Source of the DNA: Echinarachnius parma
Lineage: Eukaryota > Echinodermata > Echinoidea > Clypeasteroida > Echinarachniidae
Direction: 5' to 3'
NCBI GenBank assembly: GCA_037951105.1
Contig: JBAMJV010007123.1
Span: 62,001-126,000, forward strand
DNA: 64,000 nt
The position numbers were made by a program, and so were the translations under genes. The notes beneath the pieces were generated by a model, which was not told the origin of the DNA, ran no database searches, and was given only the letters and a program-made list of their open reading frames with translations. Below are positions 26,013 to 39,792 of this stretch, in pieces; the first letter of the stretch is position 1, and every line of letters begins with the position of its first letter.

Positions 26013-27742
26013 TATATAAAGCAGCAAGGATGCATGAATTTAGTTGTAGTAATGTGTTTGCAGATCATATTATGTAAGGAAGGAATAAATAATACAGATT
26101 AAACACGGAAGAGGAAAACAAGAAAAATACATACCCTGCTGGGATTCGAACACTTACCAAGAGGATCTCGAGTCTAACCTTAGTTGCGCCTTGCCACTTT
26201 TACCGAACGAAATTTGAGGTTGAATTTATATTATTTGAATCATGTATCCATCTAGTATGTGTGTGAATAACACATATCCAGCGATCAATATGTAGATGTA
26301 TGATGTAGAGGACATTTGAATGAATCGAACACTATTCCACGTTCCGATTGACAATCGCCTATTATCGTCACGGATTGTTTTGCACTTGGCAACACGGAGA
26401 AATAAATCTTAAAACGAAGATCGTTTTGCGAGCCTTGCCGATTTGTTTATTGCGATTCGCTCCCCGAGCTCTATCATAGCAACGCGCAATTTTCCAAGAC
26501 GTCACAATAGTCTACAAGACACTTCAAATGTCTATATCCATACATAAAAAAGTGAAAGTAGCGAGGATGCATAAATCTAGTTGTTGTATAATGTTTGCAG
26601 ATCATATTATGTATGGAGCAATAGATCAATACAAAATAAACAAGGAAGTGAAAAAAGAAAATACATACATACCCTGCCGGGATTCGAACCTTCACTAAGA
26701 GGATCTTCAGACGGACTTGAGTTGCGCCTTGCCATATTTACCGATCGAAATTTGAGGTTGAAATTATATTATTTGAATCATGTATCCCTCTAGTATGTGT
26801 GTATGTGTGTGCGAATTACATTTATCCAGCTATCAATATGTAGATGTAAGATGTAGAGGGCAGTATATTACATGGATGAATCGATCACTGTTCAAGGTTC
26901 CGATTGACAATCGCCTGTTATCGTTACGAATTGTTTTGCACTTGGCAACACGGAGAAATAAATCTTAAAACGAAGAACGTTTTGCGAGTCTTGCCGATTT
27001 GTTTATTGCGATTCGCTCCCCGAGCTCTATCATGGCAACGCGCAATTTTCCAAGACGTCACAATAGTCTACAAGACACTTCAAATGTCTATATCCATACA
27101 AAAAAAAGGTAAAAGTAGCGAGGATGCATAAATCTACTTGTTGTATAATTTTTGCAGATCATATTATGTATGGAGCAATAGATCAATACAAAATAAACAA
27201 GGAAGTGAAAAAAGAAAAATATATACATACCCCTGCCGGGATTCGAACCTTCACTAAAAGGATTTTCAGACGGACTTGAGTTGCGCCTTGCCATATTTAC
27301 CGATCGAAATTTGAGGTTGAAATTATATTATTTGAATCATGTATCCCTCTAGTATGTGTGAGTGTGCGAATTACATTTATCCAGCTATCAATATGTAGAT
27401 GTAAGATGTAGAGGGCAGTATATTACATGGGTGAATCGATCACTATTCAAGGTTCCGATTGACAATCGCCTGTTATCGTCACGACTTAGTTTGTACTTGG
27501 CAATACGGATAATTAAATCTTTAAACGAAAAACGTTTTGCGAGCCTAGCCGATTTGTTTATTGCGATTCGCTCCCCAAGCTCTATCATGGGAACGCGCAA
27601 TTTTTCAAGACGTCGAAATAATTACCAAGACTCACCAAATGTCTATATCAATAAAAGAAAAATAAATACATGTATTAAACGATATTGAGGCAGAACTGCA
27701 TGTGGTTGGTAGTCCATAAAATAAAGTTTTTATTCTTTTTGA
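26013..27742 (+). repeat. HOR copy C-A-B, 1,730 bp
   Basis: Matches 5,165-6,894 at offset 20,848. Private changes are cactaaaagg near 27,253 and aatttttcaag near 27,599. Confidence 0.9.
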
Positions 27743-30032
27743 TATATAAAGGAGCAAGGATGCATGAATTTAGTTGTAGTAATGTGTTTGCAGATCATAT
27801 TATGTAAGGAAGGAATAAATAATACAGATTAAACACGGAAGAGGAAAAAAAGAAAAATACATACCCTGCTGGGATTCGAACACTTACCAAGAGGATCTCG
27901 AGTCTAACCTTAGTTGCGCCTTGCCACTTTTACCGAACGAAATTTGAGGTTGAATTTATATTATTTGAATCATGTATCCATCTAGTATGTGTGTGAATAA
28001 CACATATCCAGCGATCAATATGTAGATGTATGATGTAGAGGACATTTGAATGAATCGAACACTATTCCACGTTCCGATTGACAATCGCCTATTATCGTCA
28101 CGGATTGTTTTGCACTTGGCAACACGGAGAAATAAATCTTAAAACGAAGATCGTTTTGCGAGCCTTGCCGATTTGTTTATTGCGATTCGCTCCCCGAGCT
28201 CTATCATAGCAACGCACAATTTTCCAAGACGTCACAATAGTCTACAAGACACTTCAAATGTCTATATCCATAAATAAAAAAGTGAAAGTAGCGAGGATGC
28301 ATAAATCTAGTTGTTGTATAATTTTTGCAGATCATATTATGTATGGAGCAATAGATCAATACAAAAAAAAACAAGGAAGTGAAAAAAGAAAAATACATAC
28401 ATACCCTGCCGGGATTCGAACCTTCACTAAGAGGATCTTCAGACGGACTTGAGTTGCGCCTTGCCATATTTACCGATCGAAATTTGAGGTTGAAATTATA
28501 TTATTTGAATCATGTATCCCTCTAGTATGTGTGCATGTGTGTGCGAATTACATTTATCCAGCTATCAATATGTAGATGTAAGATGTAGAGGGCAGTATAT
28601 TACATGGGTGAATCGATCACTGTTCAAGGTTCCGATTGACAATCGCCTGTTATCGTTACTAATTGTTTTGCACTTGGCAACACGGAGAAATAAATCTTAA
28701 AACGAAGAACGTTTTGCGAGCCTTGCCGATTTGTTTATTGCGATTCGCTCCCCGAGCTCTATCATGGCAACGCGCAATTTTCCAAGACGTCACAATAGTC
28801 TACAAGACACTTCAAATGTCTATATCCATACAAAAAAAAGTGAAAGTAGCGAGGATGCATAAATCTAGTTGTTGTATAATTTTTGCAGATCATATTATGT
28901 ATGGAGCAATAGATCAATACAAAAAAAACAAGGAAGTGAAAAAAGAAAAATACATACATACCCTGCCGGGATTCGAACCTTCACTAAGAGGATCTTCAGA
29001 CGGACTTGAGTTGCGCCTTGCCATATTTACCGATCGAAATTTGAGGTTGAAATTATATTATTTGAATCATGTATCCCTCTAGTATGTGTGTATGTGTGTG
29101 CGAATTACATTTATCCAGCTATCAATATGTAGATGTAAGATGTAGAGGGCAGTATATTACATGGATGAATCGATCACTGTTCAAGGTTCCGATTGACAAT
29201 CGCCTGTTATCGTTACTAATTGTTTTGCACTTGGCAACACGGAGAAATAAATCTTAAAACGAAGAACGTTTTGCGAGCCTTGCCGATTTGTTTATTGCGA
29301 TTCGCTCCCCGAGCTCTATCATGGCAACGCGCAATTTTCCAAGACGTCACAATAGTCTACAAGACACTTCAAATGTCTATATCCATACAAAAAAAAAGGT
29401 AAAAGTAGCGAGGATGCATAAATCTACTTGTTGTATAATTTTTGCAGATCATATTATGTATGGAGCAATAGATCAATACAAAATAAACAAGGAAGTGAAA
29501 AAAGAAAAATGTATACATACCCCTGCCGGGATTCGAACCTTCACTAAGAGGATTTTCAGACGGACTTGAGTTGCGCCTTGCCATATTTACCGATCGAAAT
29601 TTGAGGTTGAAATTATATTATTTGAATCATGTATCCCTCTAGTATGTGTGAGTGTGCGAATTACATTTATCCAGCTATCAATATGTAGATGTAAGATGTA
29701 GAGGGCAGTATATTACATGGGTGAATCGATCACTATTCAAGGTTCCGATTGACAATCGCCTGTTATCGTCACGACTTAGTTTGTACTTGGCAATACGGAT
29801 AATTAAATCTTTAAACGAAAAACGTTTTGCGAGCCTAGCCGATTTGTTTATTGTGATTCGCTCCCCAAGCTCTATCATGGGAACGCGCAATTTTCCAAGA
29901 CGTCGAAATAATTACCAAGACTCACCAAATGTTTATATCAATAAAAGAAAAATAAATACATGTATTAAACGATATTGAGGCAGAACTGCATGTGGTTGGT
30001 AGTCCATAAAATAAAGTTTTTATTCTTTTTGA
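27743..30032 (+). repeat. HOR copy, tetramer C-A-A-B, 2,290 bp
   Basis: Two A monomers in a row, joined at an A-run (about 28,831-28,839) where an A tail runs straight into an A head. The first A has the gcatgtg and 9-A markers of 6,895-8,627. B has attgtgattcgc and aaatgtttatatc. Confidence 0.9.
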
Positions 30033-31758
30033 TATATAAAGGAGCAAGGATGCATGAATTTAGTTGTAGTAATGTGTTTGCAGATCATATTATGTAAGGA
30101 AGGAATACATAATACAGATTAAACACGGAAGAGGAAAAAAAGAAAAATACATACCCTGCTGGGATTCGAACACTTACCAAGAGGATCTCGAGTCTAACCT
30201 TAGTTGCGCCTTGCCACTTTTACCGAACGAAATTTGAGGTTGAATTTATATTATTTGAATCATGTATCCATCTAGTATGTGTGTGAATAACACATATCCA
30301 GCGATCAATATGTAGATGTATGATGTAGAGGACATTTGAATGAATCGAACACTATTCCACGTTCCGATTGACAATCGCCTATTATCGTCATGGATTGTTT
30401 TGCACTTGGCAACACGGAGAAATAAATCTTAAAACGAAGATCGTTTTGCGAGCCTTGCCGATTTGTTTATTGCGATTCGCTCCCCGAGCTCTATCATAGC
30501 AACGCACAATTTTCCAAGACAATAGTCTACAAGACACTTCAAATGTCTATATCCATACATAAAAAAGTGAAAGTAGCGAGGATGCATAAATCTAGTTGTT
30601 GTATAATTTTTGCAGATCATATTATGTATGGAGCAATAGATCAATACAAAATAAACAAGGAAGTGAAAAAAGAAAAATACATACATACCCTGCCGGGATT
30701 CGAACCTTCACTAAGAGGATCTTCAGACGGACTTGAGTTGCGCCTTGCCATATTTACCGATCGAAATTTGAGGTTGAAATTATATTATTTGAATCATGTA
30801 TCCCTCTAGTATGTGTGTATGTGTGTGCGAATTACATTTATCCAGCTATCAATATGTAGATGTAAGATGTAGAGGGCAGTATATTACATGGATGAATCGA
30901 TCACTGTTCAAGGTTCCGATTGACAATCGCCTGTTATCGTTACTAATTGTTTTGCACTTGGCAACACGGAGAAATAAATCTTAAAACGAAGAACGTTTTG
31001 CGAGCCTTGCCGATTTGTTTATTGCGATTCGCTCCCCGAGCTCTATCATGGCAACGCGCAATTTTCCAAGACGTCACAATAGTCTACAAGACACTTCAAA
31101 TGTCTATATCCATACAAAAAAAAGGTAAAAGTAGCGAGGATGCATAAATCTACTTGTTGTATAATTTTTGCAGATCATATTATGTATGGAGCAATAGATC
31201 AATACAAAATAAACAAGGAAGTGAAAAAAGAAAAATGTATACATACCCCTGCCGGGATTCGAACCTTCACTAAGAGGATTTTCAGACGGACTTGAGTTGC
31301 GCCTTGCCATATTTACCGATCGAAATTTGAGGTTGAAATTATATTATTTGAATCATGTATCCCTCTAGTATGTGTGAGTGTGCGAATTACATTTATCCAG
31401 CTATCAATATGTAGATGTAAGATGTAGAGGGCAGTATATTACATGGGTGAATCGATCACTATTCAAGGTTCCGATTGACAATCGCCTGTTATCGTCACGA
31501 CTTAGTTTGTACTTGGCAATACGGATAATTAAATCTTTAAACGAAAAACGTTTTGCGAGCCTAGCCGATTTTTTTATTGCGATTCGCTCCCCAAGCTCTA
31601 TCATGGGAACGCGCAATTTTCCAAGACGTCGAAATAATTACCAAGACTCACCAAATGTCTATATCAATAAAAGAAAAATAAATACATGTATTAAACGATA
31701 TTGAGGCAGAACTGCATGTGGTTGGTAGTCCATAAAATAAAGTTTTTATTCTTTTTGA
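30033..31758 (+). repeat. HOR copy C-A-B, 1,726 bp
   Basis: C has ggaatacataatac, a private cgtcatggattg near 30,387 and the GTCAC deletion. B has the 7-T run near 31,568. Confidence 0.9.
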
Positions 31759-34046
31759 TATATAAAGGAGCAAGGATGCATGAATTTAGTTGTAGTAATG
31801 TGTTTGCAGATCATATTATGTAAGGAAGGAATAAATAATACAGATTAAACACGGAAGAGGAAAAAAAGAAAAATACATACCCTGCTGGGATTCGAACACT
31901 TACCAAGAGGATCTCGAGTCTAACCTTAGTTGCGCCTTGCCACTTTTACCGAACGAAATTTGAGGTTGAATTTATATTATTTGAATCATGTATCCATCTA
32001 GTATGTGTGTGAATAACACATATCCAGCGATCAATATGTAGATGTATGATGTAGAGGACATTTGAATGAATCGAACACTATTCCACGTTCCGATTGACAA
32101 TCGCCTATTATCGTCACGGATTGTTTTGCACTTGGCAACACGGAGAAATAAATCTTAAAACGAAGATCGTTTTGCGAGCCTTGCCGATTTGTTTATTGCG
32201 ATTCGCTCCCCGAGCTCTATCATAGCAACGCACAATTTTCCAAGACGTCATAATAGTCTACAAGACACTTCAAATGTCTATATCCATACATAAAAAAGTG
32301 AAAGTAGCGAGGATGCATAAATCTAGTTGTTGTATAATTTTTGCAGATCATATTATGTATGGAGCAATAGATCAATACAAAATAGACAAGGAAGTGAAAA
32401 AAGAAAAATACATACATACCCTGCCGGGATTCGAACCTTCACTAAGAGGATCTTCAGACGGACTTGAGTTGCGCCTTGCCATATTTACCGATCGAAATTT
32501 GAGGTTGAAATTATATTATTTGAATCATGTATCCCTCTAGTATGTGTGTATGTGTGTGCGAATTACATTTATCCAGCTATCAATATGTAGATGTAAGATG
32601 TAGAGGGCAGTATATTACATGGATGAATCGATCACTGTTCAAGGTTCCGATTGACAATCGCCTGTTATCGTTACTAATTGTTTTGCACTTGGCAACACGG
32701 AGAAATAAATCTTAAAACGAAGAACGCTTTGCGAGCCTTGCCGATTTGTTTATTGCGATTCGCTCCCCGAGCTCTATCATGGCAACGCGCAATTTTCCAA
32801 GACGTCACAATAGTCTACAAGACACTTCAAATGTCTATATCCATACAAAAAAAAAGGTAAAAGTAGCGAGGATGCATAAATCTACTTGTTGTATATTTTT
32901 TGCAGATCATATTATGTATGGCGCAATAGATCAATACAAAATAAACAAGGAAGTGAAAAAAGAAAAATGTATACATACCCCTGCCGGGATTCGAAACTTC
33001 ACTAAGAGGATTTTCAGACGGACTTGAGTTGCGCCTTGCCATATTTACCGATCGAAATTTGAGGTTGAAATTATATTATTTAAATCATGTATCCCTCTAG
33101 TATGTGTGAGTGTGCGAATTACATTTATCCAGCTATCAATATGTAGATGTAAGATGTAGAGGGCAGTATATTACATGGATGAATCGATCACTGTTCAAGG
33201 TTCCGATTGACAATCGCCTGTTATCGTTACTAATTGTTTTGCACTTGGCAACACGGAGAAATAAATCTTAAAACGAAGAACGTTTTGCGAGCCTTGCCGA
33301 TTTGTTTATTGCGATTCGCTCCCCGAGCTCTATCATGGCAACGCGCAATTTTCCAAGACGTCACAATAGTCTACAAGACACTTCAAATGTCTATATCCAT
33401 ACCAAAAAAAAGGTAAAAGTAGCGAGGATGCATAAATCTACTTGTTGTATAATTTTTGCAGATCATATTATGTATGGAGCAATAGATCAATACAAAATAA
33501 ACAAGGAAGTGAAAAAAGAAAAATGTATACATACCCCTGCCGGGATTCGAAACTTCACTAAGAGGATTTTCAGACGGACTTGAGTTGCGCCTTGCCATAT
33601 TTACCGATCGAAATTTGAGGTTGAAATTATATTATTTAAATCATGTATCCCTCTAGTATGTGTGAGTGTGCGAATTACATTTATCCAGCTATCAATATGT
33701 AGATGTAAGATGTAGAGGGCAGTATATTACATGGGTGAATCGATCACTATTCAAGGTTCCGATTGACAATCGCCTGTTATCGTCACGACTTAGTTTGTAC
33801 TTGGCAATACGGATAATTAAATCTTTAAACGAAAAACGTTTTGCGAGCCTAGCCGATTTGTTTATTGCGATTCGCTCCCCAAGCTCTATCATGGGAACGC
33901 GCAATTTTCCAAGACGTCGAAATAATTACCAAGACTCACCAAATGTCTATATCAATAAAAGAAAAATAAATACATGTATTAAACGATATTGAGGCAGAAC
34001 TGCATGTGGTTGGTAGTCCATAAAATAAAGTTTTTATTCTTTTTGA
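31759..34046 (+). repeat. HOR copy, tetramer C - A - B/A hybrid - B, 2,288 bp
   Basis: Private changes: gacgtcataatag near 32,247, aaatagacaagg, gaacgctttgcg, tatattttttgcag. The hybrid and the B share GTTTCGAATCC B boxes and tatttaaatcatg, showing that the two adjacent monomers arose by local duplication. Confidence 0.9.
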
Positions 34047-35778
34047 TATATAAAGGAGCAAGGATGCATGAATTTAGTTGTAGTAATGTGTTTGCAGATC
34101 ATATCATGTAAGGAAGGAATAAATAATACAGATTAAACACGGAAGAGGAAAAAAAGAAAAATACATACCCTGCTGGGATTCGAACACTTACCAAGAGGAT
34201 CTCGAGTCTAACCTTAGTTGCGCCTTACCACTTTTACCGAACGAAATTTAAGGTTGAATTTATATTATTTGAATCATGTATCCATCTAGTATGTGTGTGA
34301 ATAACACATATCCAGCGATCAATATGTAGATGTATGATGTAGAGGACATTTGAATGAATCGAACACTATTCCACGTTCCGATTGACAATCGCCTATTATC
34401 GTCACGGATTGTTTTGCACTTGGCAACACGGAGAAATAAATCTTAAAACGAAGATCGTTTTGCGAGCCTTGCCGATTTGTTTATTGCGATTCGCTCCCCG
34501 AGCTCTATCATAGCAACGCACAATTTTCCAAGACGTCACAATAGTCTACAAGACACTTCAAATGTCTATATCCGTACATAAAAAAGTGAAAGTAGCGAGG
34601 ATGCATAAATCTAGTTGTTGTATAATTTTTGCAGATCATATTATGTATGGAGCAATAGATCAATACAAAATAAACAAGGAAGTGAAAAAAGAAAAATACA
34701 TACATACCCTGCCGGGATTCGAACCTTCACTAAGAGGATCTTCAGACGGACTTGAGTTGCGCCTTGCCATATTTACCGATCGAAATTTGAGGTTGAAATT
34801 ATATTATTTGAATCATGTATCCCTCTAGTATGTGTGTATGTGTGTGCGAATTACATTTATCCAGCTATCAATATGTAGATGTAAGATGTAGAGGGCAGTA
34901 TATTACATGGATGAATCGATCACTGTTCAAGGTTCCGATTGACAATCGCCTGTTATCGTTACTAATTGTTTTGCACTTGGCAACACGGAGAAATAAATCT
35001 TAAAACGAAGAACGTTTTGCGAGCCTTGCCGATTTGTTTATTGCGATTCGCTCCCCGAGCTCTATCATGGCAACGCGCAATTTTCCAAGACGTCACAATA
35101 GTCTACAAGACACTTCAAATGTCTATATCCATACAAAAAAAAAGGTAAAAGTAGCGAGGATGCATAAATCTACTTGTTGTATAATTTTTGCAGATCATAT
35201 TATGTATGGAGCAATAGATCAATACAAAATAAACAAGGAAGTGAAAAAAGAAAAATGTATACATACCCCTGCCGGGATTCGAACCTTCACTAAGAGGATT
35301 TTCAGACGGACTTGAGTTGCGCCTTGCCATATTTACCGATCGAAATTTGAGGTTGAAATTATATTATTTGAATCATGTATCCCTCTAGTATGTGTGAGTG
35401 TGCGAATTACATTTATCCAGCTATCAATATGTAGATGTAAGATGTAGAGGGCAGTATATTACATGGGTGAATCGATCACTATTCAAGGTTCCGATTGACA
35501 ATCGCCTGTTATCGTCACGACTTAGTTTGTACTTGGCAATACGGATAATTAAATCTTTAAACGAAAAACGTTTTGCGAGCCTAGCCGATTTGTTTATTGC
35601 GATTCGCTCCCCAAGCTCTATCATGGGAACGCGCAATTTTCCAAGACGTCGAAATAATTACCAAGACTCACCAAATGTCTATATCAATAAAAGAAAAATA
35701 AATACATGTATTAAACGATATTGAGGCAGAACTGCATGTGGTTGGTAGTCCATAAAATAAAGTTTTTATTCTTTTTGA
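34047..35778 (+). repeat. HOR copy C-A-B, 1,732 bp
   Basis: C has private changes atatcatgtaagg, cttaccactttt and aatttaaggttg; A has atatccgtacat near 34,570. Confidence 0.9.
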
Positions 35779-37510
35779 TATATAAAGGAGCAAGGATGCA
35801 TGAATTTAGTTGTAGTAATGTGTTTGCAGATCATATTATGTAAGGAAGGAATAAATAATACAGATTAAACACGGAAGAGGAAAAAAAGAAAAATACATAC
35901 CCTGCTGGGATTCGAACACTTACCAAGAGGATCTCGAGTCTAACCTTAGTTGCGCCTTGCCACTTTTACCGAACGAAATTTGAGGTTGAATTTATATTAT
36001 TTGAATCATGTATCCATCTAGTATGTGTGTGAATAACACATATCCAGCGATCAATATGTAGATGTATGATGTAGAGGACATTTGAATGAATCGAACACTA
36101 TTCCACGTTCCGATTGACAATCGCCTATTATCGTCACGGATTGTTTTGCACTTGGCAACACGGAGAAATAAATCTTAAAACGAAGATCGTTTTGCGAGCC
36201 TTGCCGATTTGTTTATTGCGATTCGCTCCCCGAGCTCTATCATAGCAACGCACAATTTTCCAAGACGTCACAATAGTCTACAAGACACTTCAAATGTCTA
36301 TATCCATAAATAAAAAAGTGAAAGTAGCGAGGATGCATAAATCTAGTTGTTGTATAATTTTTGCAGATCATATTATGTATGGAGCAATAGATCAATACAA
36401 AAAAAACAAGGAAGTGAAAAAAGAAAAATACATACATACCCTGCCGGGATTCGAACCTTCACTAAGAGGATCTTCAGACGGACTTGAGTTGCGCCTTGCC
36501 ATATTTACCGATCGAAATTTGAGGTTGAAATTATATTATTTGAATCATGTATCCCTCTAGTATGTGTGTATGTGTGTGCGAATTACATTTATCCAGCTAT
36601 CAATATGTAGATGTAAGATGTAGAGGGCAGTATATTACATGGATGAATCGATCACTGTTCAAGGTTCCGATTGACAATCGCCTGTTATCGTTACTAATTG
36701 TTTTGCACTTGGCAACACGGAGAAATAAATCTTAAAACGAAGAACGTTTTGCGAGCCTTGCCGATTTGTTTATTGCGATTCGCTCCCCGAGCTCTATCAT
36801 GGCAACGCGCAATTTTCCAAGACGTCACAATAGTCTACAAGACACTTCAAATGTCTATATCCATACAAAAAAAAAGGTAAAAGTAGCGAGGATGCATAAA
36901 ACTACTTGTTGTATAATTTTTGCAGATCATATTATGTATGGAGCAATAGATCAATACAAAATAAACAAGGAAGTGAAAAAAGAAAAATGTATACATACCC
37001 CTGCCGGGATTCGAACCTTCACTAAGAGGATTTTCAGACGGACTTGAGTTGCGCCTTGCCATATTTACCGATCGAAATTTGAGGTTGAAATTATATTATT
37101 TGAATCATGTATCCCTCTAGTATGTGTGAGTGTGCGAATTACATTTATCCAGCTATCAATATGTAGATGTAAGATGTAGAGGGCAGTATATTACATGGGT
37201 GAATCGATCACTATTCAAGGTTCCGATTGACAATCGCCTGTTATCGTCACGACTTAGTTTGTACTTGGCAATACGGATAATTAAATCTTTAAACGAAAAA
37301 CGTTTTGCGAGCCTAGCCGATTTGTTTATTGCGATTCGCTCCCCAAGCTCTATCATGGGAACGCGCAATTTTCCAAGACGTCGAAATAATTACCAAGACT
37401 CACCAAATGTTTATATCAATAAAAGAAAAATAAATACATGTATTAAACGATATTGAGGCAGAACTGCATGTGGTTGGAAGTCCATAAAATAAAGTTTTTA
37501 TTCTTTTTGA
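35779..37510 (+). repeat. HOR copy C-A-B, 1,732 bp
   Basis: Matches 15,087-16,818 at offset 20,692 (cataaataaaaaag, aaatgtttatatc). Private changes are ataaaactacttg near 36,899 and gttggaagtcc near 37,476. Confidence 0.9.
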
Positions 37511-39792
37511 TATATAAAGGAGCAAGGATGCATGAATTTAGTTGTAGTAATGTGTTTGCAGATCATATTATGTAAGGAAGGAATACATAATACAGATTAA
37601 ACACGGAAGAGGAAAAAAAGAAAAATACATACCCTGCTGGGATTCGAACACTTACCAAGAGGATCTCGAGTCTAACCTTAGTTGCGCCTTGCCACTTTTA
37701 CCGAACGAAATTTGAGGTTGAATTTATATTATTTGAATCATGTATCCATCTAGTATGTGTGTGAATAACACATATCCAGCGATCAATATGTAGATGTATG
37801 ATGTAGAGGACATTTGAATGAATCGAACACTATTCCACGTTCCGATTGACAATCGCCTATTATCGTCACGGATTGTTTTGCACTTGGCAACACGGAGAAA
37901 TAAATCTTAAAACGAAGATCGTTTTGCGAGCCTTGCCGATTTGTTTATTGCGATTCGCTCCCCGAGCTCTATCATAGCAACGCACAATTTTCCAAGACAA
38001 TAGTCTACAAGACACTTCAAATGTCTATATCCATACATAAAAAAGTGAAAGTAGCGAGGATGCATAAATCTAGTTGTTGTATAATTTTTGCAGATCATAT
38101 TATGTATGGAGCAATAGATCAATACAAAATAAACAAGGAAGTGAAAACAGAAAAATACATACATACCCTGCCGGGATTCGAACCTTCACTAAGAGGATCT
38201 TCAGACGGACTTGAGTTGCGCCTTGCCATATTTACCGATCGAAATTTGAGGTTGAAATTATATTATTTGAATCATGTATCCCTCTAGTATGTGTGTATGT
38301 GTGTGCGAATTACATTTATCCAGCTATCAATATGTAGATGTAAGATGTAGAGGGCAGTATATTACATGGATGAATCGATCACTGTTCAAGGTTCCGATTG
38401 ACAATCGCCTGTTATCGTTACTAATTGTTTTGCACTTGGCAACACGGAGAAATAAATCTTAAAACGAAGAACGTTTTGCGAGCCTTGCCGATTTGTTTAT
38501 TGCGATTCGCTCCCCGAGCTCTATCATGGCAACGCGCAATTTTCCAAGACGTCACAATAGTCTACAAGACACTTCAAATGTCTATATCCATACAAAAAAA
38601 AGGTAAAAGTAGCGAGGATGCATAAATCTACTTGTTGTATAATTTTTGCAGATCATATTATGTATGGAGCAATAGATCAATACAAAATAAACAAGGAAGT
38701 GAAAAAAGAAAAATGTATACATACCCCTGCCGGGATTCGAACCTTCACTAAGAGGATTTTCAGACGGACTTGAGTTGCGCCTTGCCATATTTACCGATCG
38801 AAATTTGAGGTTGAAATTATATTATTTGAATCATGTATCCCTCTAGTATGTGTGAGTGTGCGAATTACATTTATCCAGCTATCAATATGTAGATGTAAGA
38901 TGTAGAGGGCAGTATATTACATGGATGAATCGATCACTGTTCAAGGTTCCGATTGACAATCGCCTGTTATCGTTACTAATTGTTTTGCACTTGGCAACAC
39001 GGAGAAATAAATCTTAAAACGAAGAACGTTTTGCGAGCCTTGCCGATTTGTTTATTGCGATTCGCTCCCCGAGCTCTATCATGGCAACGCGCAATTTTCC
39101 AAGACGTCACAATAGTCTACAAGACACTTCAAATGTCTATATCCATACAAAAAAAAAGGTAAAAGTAGCGAGGATGCATAAATCTACTTGTTGTATAATT
39201 TTTGCAGATCATATTATGTATGGAGCAATAGATCAATACAAAATAAACAAGGAAGTGAAAAAAGAAAAATGTATACATACCCCTGCCGGGATTCGAACCT
39301 TCACTAAGAGGATTTTCAGACGGACTTGAGTTGCGCCTTGCCATATTTACCGATCGAAATTTGAGGTTGAAATTATATTATTTGAATCATGTATCCCTCT
39401 AGTATGTGTGAGTGTGCGAATTACATTTATCCAGCTATCAATATGTAGATGTAAGATGTAGAGGGCAGTATATTACATGGGTGAATCGATCACTATTCAA
39501 GGTTCCGATTGACAATCGCCTGTTATCGTCACGACTTAGTTTGTACTTGGCAATACGGATAATTAAATCTTTAAACGAAAAACGTTTTGCGAGCCTAGCC
39601 GATTTGTTTATTGCGATTCGCTCCCCAAGCTCTATCATGGGAACGCGCAATTTTCCAAGACGTCGAAATAATTACCAAGACTCACCAAATGTCTATATCA
39701 ATAAAAGAAAAATAAATACATGTATTAAACGATATTGAGGCAGAACTGCATGTGGTTGGTAGTCCATAAAATAAAGTTTTTATTCTTTTTGA
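37511..39792 (+). repeat. HOR copy, tetramer C - A - B/A hybrid - B, 2,282 bp
   Basis: C has ggaatacataatac and the GTCAC deletion; A has gaaaacagaaaa near 38,143. The extra monomer (about 38,600-39,160) has a B head and A tail, exchanged in the stretch about 38,863-38,922. Confidence 0.9.
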
